Assembly (NCBI GenBank): GCA_034440575.1
Contig: JAOTOL010001072.1
Span: forward strand, 129,001-193,000
DNA from: Imbricaverruca yamaguchii
Lineage: Eukaryota; Arthropoda; Thecostraca; Neoverrucidae
Reading direction: 5' to 3'
DNA: 64,000 nt
Position numbers and translations under genes: made by a program. The notes below the pieces were generated by a model, which saw nothing but the letters and a program-made list of their open reading frames with translations, made no database searches and was not told the origin of the DNA. Within the stretch, counting starts at the first letter, position 1. Every line of letters begins with the position of its first letter. Shown in pieces: positions 57,337 to 64,000 of the stretch.

Positions 57337-60176
57337 AGACGGCTGGCAGACATAGACTCGGAGGGCGACCACGACGGGAGCAGTCTGTCTGACTGTCCGG
57401 GACCGGTGTTTACTTTGTGTTACTGTCGTCTGACTCGAGGCGGCGGCGGCGGGGGCCATCCAGAAGGCTTGGTAATGATTTACACAAGCGATTAGACAAA
57501 TACGACGCGCCGGCTCCAATGAGTAATGACCGTCAGCCCACCCGTGTGCCCGTCGCCGCTACCAAAATACGGAGACGAATGCGGCGCGACCGTCTCTGTT
57601 GCGCGGCGTCGACGGAAACCGCACAGGCCTGAGAGGCATATCGTGCGTGAATGAACGTGTTTGGAGTCTAGCCTTTTTGGCTCTGAGGAGAGGGCTGTTA
57701 TCTACAGACCGCAGCAATTGCTATACCGATCAAACAATATGGGAATATAACCAGCATTGGTGCGACATCAGCCTATAGATAATGGTCATTCATCAAATGT
57801 ACACAAGAATGCCTGTGAACCGAAGGATTTTGCGAAGGCCGCGATTTTTATGTTTCATGGCATATTACAATGAAAATGGCCTATGAGAGGAAAATACAAA
57901 ATTCTGAATAGAGCAGTTTTCGTCGGCATTGGTCTGAATATTTGTTTTATATACCTTCAAGCGTAATATAGACTAAACCATGTTGTGGTTGATCCACACA
58001 AAATGCTGCGAACACAAACCACTACATGTAATTGATGCAGATTCAGCTTGAATGCGAAGTCCAGTGTCACAGAGGACCGGAGACTGTGAGCGGACTGACG
58101 GAGGATACCAACGGCGGCCTCATTTTCAGTTCGTGCCGCTAAAGAGAAGAGCTGTCGGGCAAGATAGCAATACATACGTTACCGAAACGGCACCACTCCC
58201 AGCCAACGTCCGGCCAAATTATGTGGAACGATCATAGTAATGGCCTCGACATGCTACGCGCAGCTTGGCCGGGGGAGTTAAGAGCCTGTCCAATAAATCG
58301 CCCACATTGATTCCATGTGGGGAGCTGTCGTCGGCTAGTTGACGCTTTGTTCACAGTGTCGATTAGAGATGGCAAATGAAAGGACCGAGAGCCCGGTCAA
58401 AAAGCCCGGTTAGGATCGACAGGCTTTTCGAACGGCTTTCGAATATGTCGGCATTTCAACTTGTCTTTCAGTTGATTTTATTGCGTTTATTTTTTTAATC
58501 AGAGCCGACTTTAAAAAAGAAGTATAATGATGACGTCCAGCATGTATGCTGTGAGGCACATTTAAACATTCCATCAAGTTTGGCAAACATGTTGAACAAT
58601 TTGATGACCAATCCTTCAGTATTTAATTTAGTCATGCGAATTGCTGAACACAACAGCTAAGCAATGCTAGTGGTTGATAGCGCAAACATGCGCATGATAT
58701 GCAGCTTTCAAAAGTAAAACATGCAACTGCAATAAAGCTAAAAATGCCAGCTGGTTTTGCCAGGCATTGAATAGTAGAATATAGCTGGGACGAGGCCAAA
58801 ATGCAAACATCCATCCATGCATAACATCAGACTGACACCGTAGCACATTATAATGAGATTATGCATCAATATTCTTGCCTCTCGTGCATGCTTGCATGCA
58901 TGCTTGCATGCGTGCATCTCGTGCATAAGCAACGTGCATCGCTTTCTTTGTTCTTTTCTATTTCCGTGAATGATAATGCATTATGTACCAATGTTCTTGC
59001 TTTTTGTGCATGGTTGTATGAGCAATATACGTCACGTTCTTAAATTTTACTGAATGACAGTCTAAGAGAGCATTCTCTACAGAAGGAAGTTTCCAATTGG
59101 CAGCCTTTCATAGACACAGCACGTTTAAAAAACTATGCATCTCTTAAAATACGTAGCATAATACTTTCCTATTCCAAAGACAGCGAAATTGCCGCCCTGG
59201 ACGAGGTTTGGTTCATTCATCTTCGGCTAATCTGTAAAATGCTGCACACCACACCAAGTTGTTTATCATTCTACTATAGGATCCACAATTCAAAACCACA
59301 CATTATCTATTCTTCAAGCTCCACATTGCATCATCTACAATACAATCCAAATTTCATGTTCAGCGTGAAAGCCGCAAAATGGGTTGCTCCGCCGTTTTCG
59401 TCTTCGTAGCACACTCTATGATATTAAAATAATTGCATGTAAACTTTAAAAATCCGAAAGTAAAAAATATTGTATTGAATCAACAGCGAACACATTCACA
59501 GCAAAATCAACATAGAAACATACTCATACATCGGATGAATCAATGAAAACTAAAGGCCCAACAACATAATTACTTGCCATTCACTGCTACCAACGGCAAT
59601 CAAGGGTAGCTTAAATATTTCTTAAAAAGCAAACGTAATCTTCAATTGCGCCTTCATTTTGCCTCATTTAGTTTGAAACAATGGGCAAAGGAATGCAATA
59701 TGATTTAATGCAATCGTATCTGTCTAATGTACTTCAGACATTCAAAAGATATATAAAATATACCACTCTGAGAATGTTTTACCAGCATAGGCTCCAATGA
59801 ATGAAAACGATTCATGTTCAGATGGGCCATCGCTTCACAGACCACGTATTATTTGCTGGACATTCGGAAGCTTAGACGTTATGAACCTGCTCATAAAGTT
59901 TTAAAAAATGTTAATGCCCAATAAGGGCCATATAAGCCAATCTCGGCTAAGCCTATCTAGAAACGCTACTAGAAAAGCAAATACTCACACACCAATCAAT
60001 CCATGATATCAAGTTCCAAGTCAAATACAATTTATCCCAGCCTATTTAGCACCATTCACCTGATATTATATGTCAGGTGAAGGTGTTATAGCATAGCACC
60101 CTCATCAACAATTTCCATCTCTTCTAATCATGCCCCATTGTGCTACCATAGCCAATCACATCATTATCATATCCCG
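57337..60176. other. 2.8 kb without recognisable genes
   Basis: GATTAGAGATGGCAAATG at 58361 resembles a possible miniature-element start also seen at 20441 (TAGAGGTGGCAAAT). A diverged duplication (TATGCATCAATATTCTTGC and TATGTACCAATGTTCTTGC) lies at about 58861 and 58983, with a GCATGCTT microsatellite between. Nothing else was seen. Confidence 0.45.
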
Positions 60177-62235
60177 AAGCAAAAGAACTGGATTTAGCTA
60201 GAAACTGTAATGGGGACAGTAAAAAGTTCTTTAGTTTCTACAAGCTGAGTAAAGTATCTTGCACAATTGGTCCACTGGAAGTAAACGGGACTTCATTGGG
60301 TGAGGATAGTGAGATGGTTGAGGAGCTGAGGAAGCAGTTTAAATCAGTGTTTACATTGGAAGATATGACCAATCTGCCGACCGTACACCATAGTTCAGTG
60401 ACATGGGATCGGACAAATGATGTTGATTTCATTGATAGTGATGTTGTTTACAATCATATCAGGAAAATAAAGCCAAACAAGGCAGCAGGACTTGATGATA
60501 TTTATGCTAGGGTGTTGCGGGAAACTGAAAAGGAACTGGCATTTCCACTTAGTATAATATTTTGTAGATCAGTTTTACAAAATGAAATTCCAACCAATTG
60601 GAAAAGGGCAAATGTAGTTCCTATTTTCAAGAAAGGAGAAAGAGGGAAATTTGAAAACTATAGGCGAGTAAGTCTCACATCCCTAGTCTGCAAGGTCTCG
60701 AATCAATTATCAATGATAGAATAGTTAGTTATCTGGAAGGTAGCAGATTGATTCAAGATACTCAACATGGGTTTATAAAAGGACGATCGTGTCTCACAAA
60801 CCTCTTGGACTTTTTTAACTTCGCCACAGGACAATTTGATCGGGGAAATCAGGTTCATGTAGCAAGTAGCAATCAGGTTGATGACTTTAGTAAGGCCTTT
60901 GACAAGGTATAAAGACATAAAGACATAAATGATTAGTGCAACTATGAGCCACCAGGGCCCTTCTTGGTTTCACTCTGTACACTGAACCAGTTGCCCACCA
61001 AGTCTGTCTACCAGCCCTCCCTGTAATACTGAAAAGCAAGCCCTCTATTCTTATAATGATTGTCTATGGTACCCCATAAACGGTTAATGATACAGCTTCG
61101 GTCCCATGGCATTGCAGGTAGCATCTTAAAATGGATAGAGTTGTGGTTTTCAAATAGACAGCAAAGAGTGATGCTAAATGGTACAAAGTCATCATGGCAA
61201 AATGTTCTTAGTGGAGTCCCCCAGGGGTCAGTACTGGGGCCACTACTGTTCATTATATTTGTAAATAACATTGAAGGTGGCCTAAGCAGTAAAGTTTTGA
61301 AATTTGCGGATGATTTGAAGGTCTTTAGGGCAATAACAGGTCAAGATGAGCATATCTCTCTGCAAAAAGACTTAGACGAACTTGTGAAGTGGTCCGAAAA
61401 ATGGCAAATGAAATTTAATTTTGATAAGTGCAAAATCATGGATGTAGGTAAGCAGCATATGAAGGCTCCATACTTGATGGGTGGCCAAGTGCTATCAGTG
61501 ACTCAACAGGAGAAGGATTTAGGTGTTATTCTAAACACAAAATTTGGGGCATCAGAACAGACCAAGGAAGCCAGGAAGAAGGCACTGAGAATGCTCGGGG
61601 CAATAAATAGGAATGTATAATACAGAAGTGAGAAAGTCATCAGGAAGCTTTACTGTGCATATGTCAGGCCACATTTGGAATACTGCATCCAAGCTTGGTC
61701 TCCTAGCCATGAAAAAGATTGTTGGCTTTTAGAGAGAGAGAGAGAGTTTTGACAAAAGAGGGCTACAAAAATGGTTAATGGCATAAGCAACCTGGCATAT
61801 GAGGAAAGATTGAAGAAATTGAATATGTTTTCACTTAGATATGGAAGGCTGAGAGGAGATCTCATCGAGGTCTTTAAATTTGTCCATGGTCTGGAGAGGA
61901 GATATCTTTGGGAAATGCTTGAATTGAACAGAAATGATGCAATTAGAGGTCATCAATTCAAAATTAACCACAGCAGAGCAAGGTTAAGACAGACTTTCTT
62001 CACCAACAGGGTAGTAGAACACTGGAACCAGCTGACAGAAAACCTTGTCAATAGCAGCACAGTGAACATCTTTAAAAACAGCATAGACAATCATTATAAG
62101 AATAGAGGGCTTGCTTTTCAGTATTACAGGGAGGGCTGATTGACAGATTTGGTGGGCAACTGGTTCAGTGTACAGAGTACAACCAAGAAGGGCCCTTGTG
62201 GCTCATAGTTGCGCTAATCTTTTATGTCTTATGTC
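60177..62235 (+). mobile_element. CR1-like LINE, near-complete RT and 3' end (copy 2)
   Basis: Plus strand: AKELDLARNCNGDSKKFFSF (~60180), EELRKQFKSVFT, IRKIKPNKAAGLDDIYARVL, WKRANVVPIFKKGERGKFEN (~60600), QHGFIKGRSCLTNLLDF, DDFSKAFDKV (motif A, to 60909), a reversed insertion, then PHKRL..., LSGVPQGSVLGPLLFIIFVN (motif B) and FADD (61303-61314). A stop at 61618, an expanded GA microsatellite with frameshift at 61730-61748, then MVNGISNLAYEERLKKLN to the C-terminus and a 3' UTR ending in TTATGTCT octamers (62219-62240). Almost the same as 31672-32611 where they overlap. The endonuclease half is absent, so it is 5'-truncated and inactive. Confidence 0.93.
60906..61071 (-). mobile_element. short CR1-like 3'-end insertion in reverse orientation inside copy 2
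   Basis: A 158-base segment (60910-61067) is the reverse complement of the same family's 3' end, from ACAATCATTATAAGAATAG through the 3' UTR to the TTATGTCT octamers. It splits the host's motif A exactly between FDKV and PHKRL. GGTA is present on both sides (60906-60909 and 61068-61071); removing the segment plus one GGTA restores the reading frame. This fits a later, heavily 5'-truncated retro-insertion of the same family. Confidence 0.9.
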
Positions 62236-62289
62236 TTTATGCCTCTCTACCTTACCTATCCAGCCCAATTCACGTGATCTCATGTGACA
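62236..62289. other. junction between two convergent LINEs
   Basis: A short spacer separates the 3' end of the plus-strand CR1-like copy from the 3' end of the minus-strand one. Confidence 0.4.
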
Positions 62290-64000
62290 AATTCAACCTT
62301 AGTGCCCTACCAATAATTTTCTAATTTCATCCACGCCCGCCTGAAGGAGCCCGTGTGGTGCACACCCACTTAGCATAGATATCACCCCACCCACCACCCC
62401 ATATATCTTAAAAACAAGATTTTGCAACATAATATAGTTGTCCATCCCATTGATAAATATATTAATGAGGGACTCCGCACAACATCAGCAGGCAGGCCAT
62501 TCCGCTGGATAACAATCCTTTGACTGAATATCTGTTGTCGCTTAACTGTCCTACACCTTGATTTGCTTAATCTAAATCGATGGCCCCTATGTGATAGTCC
62601 AAATAGAAGGAAATCATTCAGATTGATCTAGCCTTTTAATAACTAGCCTTTTAATAGTTTTATAGATTTCAATCATATGATCCCTTAATCTCCTCTTCTT
62701 GAGTGAATACATATATAATGTCATAAGTCTTCCCTCATATTCTGAGCTACCCAGCCCCCTGATGAGTCTTGTGGCGGCTTTGCTCTGCACTCTTTCTATT
62801 ATGTCTACATCGTTTTCTAAGTAGGGGCTCTATGCCTGTACAGAATATTCCAAGTGGGCTCGCCCATAGACAAAGTGCAGCCTTTTTATCATTTCTTTGC
62901 TCTTATACCTCACACTCCTATTAATGATTCCTAGCATTCTGATTGCCCTGTTGCTAGCTGAGACCCATTGTTTTCTTCATTCAGATCATTTGAAGCTAAC
63001 ACACATAATTATATTTCCTATTCAATGACACCCAATCTCCTACCTCCCATTGTATATCGGAAAATGTCACCTCCGGACCCAAGATTCGTAACCATACATT
63101 TTGATAGTTTTTTGAAGACATCTGACATTGAGCAGACCGCTTTTTTAGGTCCTCCATGTCTAGTTGAATATTACTGGATTGCTCACTACTGTTAACCACT
63201 CGTACCAAGTTGATGTCATCAGCAAATTTTAATACCGTATTCCCCAGCCTCCCTCAATGTTATTAACAAGTATCATAAAGAGAAGTGGCCCTAGAACTGT
63301 GGCACTCCACTCAGAACGTCCTTCTATTCAGATTTCCATCCATGCAACACTATCCTTTGCTTCCTTCCCCTTAACCAAACTTCAATCCAACCTGGAACCT
63401 TTCCATAAATGCCATGCTGTTCTAGTTGCTGAATTGAACGTCCATGTGGATTGTGGAACTGCGTCAAAAGCTTTGATGAAGTTCAGGCACACTACAACCA
63501 TTCTGCTTTGATTGTGTACTTTTTAGTTATGCACTTTATGAACTCCAATGGATTAGCTGAGCAAGATCTTTGATATTGAAATCCATGTTGAGTATCCTTT
63601 AGAAGGTTATGCCTATCTAAATGAGTCTGTATGTTCTGTTTGACAAGTTTTTCTAGTACTCTGAAAACTATTAAAGTCAGACTGACTAGCCTGTAGTTTT
63701 CCACACACTTCACACTTCCCTTTTTGAAAATCGGTACTACACTTGTGTTTTGCCTATCATCCGGTACTTCAGAATGCTGTATACAACGCCTGAAAGAGAT
63801 ACCTAGAGGAACTGCCAATGCCTTAGCATACTCAATTAAGATCCTGTCATATATATCATCTGGCCCAGAAGCTTTATTAGGTTTTATATTGTGAGCTGTT
63901 TTTCTACAACTTCTGTTGTTATTGTAATATCCTCCAAACTATCACCTATTATGGCATAGCTTTCAGTTGTTTCCAATGTACCAGTGTTCTCTTTAGTAAA
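62290..64000 (-). mobile_element. second CR1-like LINE lineage, decayed, runs off the window
   Basis: Minus strand from the window edge: a PNKASGPDD-like start (~63850), VPIFKKGSVKCVENYRLVSL (~63720), KDTQHGFQYQRSCSANPLEF (~63580), FIKAFDAVPQ (motif A, ~63475), VLSGVPQ (~63310), KFADDINLVRVVN (active site FADD at 63215-63226), LKKRRLRDHMIEIYKTIKRL (~62650), and a C-terminal GPSI and RTVKRQQIFSQRIV-like stretch (~62540). Many stops and indels. Same overall plan as 60177-62235, but clearly a different, older lineage. It continues beyond 64000. Confidence 0.87.

Overview
The window is animal (metazoan) genomic DNA, almost certainly from an invertebrate. No multi-exon host gene, rRNA or intact tRNA could be supported. 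The recognisable content is decayed retrotransposons, small DNA transposons and an unusual number of tandem repeats. A chelicerate or other arthropod is plausible from the mix of CR1-like, Jockey/I-like (one with an RNase H domain) and Penelope-like elements, but this is a weak inference and no host gene fixes the species.

Layout. Positions 1-8.4 kb carry minisatellites (33, 17, ~20 and 37 bp units), a heat-shock-element-like motif and a TG tract. A minus-strand LINE reverse transcriptase (RT) lies at 11.3-12.8 kb, directly followed by a 37/21-bp minisatellite, then 28-bp and 90-bp arrays to 15.8 kb. From 19.6 to 26.9 kb there are two copies of a TTAA-flanked miniature element (piggyBac type), a 42-bp array, a tiny retro-insertion with a 12-bp target duplication, a second minus-strand LINE (21.4-22.8 kb) and a 31-bp array. 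From 27.1 to 32.6 kb lie TA microsatellites, a Penelope-like element with RT and GIY-YIG-type parts, a third copy of the miniature element, an RT fragment and a CR1-like 3' copy. From 34 to 46 kb there are a tRNA-like promoter, a 44-bp array with 13 perfect CRE/ATF palindromes, two Penelope fragments in opposite orientations, an inverted-repeat element (40.3-41.2 kb), two more RT fragments and a full-length TTAA-flanked miniature element. From 46.4 to 54.8 kb come 40-bp and 31-bp arrays, a LINE with RT and RNase H carrying the second tiny retro-insertion, and two copies of a ~480-bp dispersed repeat. From 55 to 64 kb there are a 72-base poly(A), another copy of the miniature element, an 18-bp array, and two CR1-like elements facing tail to tail; the first contains a reversed short copy of its own 3' end with a 4-bp target duplication.

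All RT-bearing copies show stops, frameshifts, truncation or lost catalytic residues, so none looks autonomous. They could have supplied RT in the past to the short insertions seen here. The strongest leads for novelty are the ~60-bp hairpin-tailed retro-insertions, the TTAA miniature-element family, the CRE-bearing minisatellite and the self-nested CR1 copy. Comparisons between copies were made by eye, so identity figures are qualitative.
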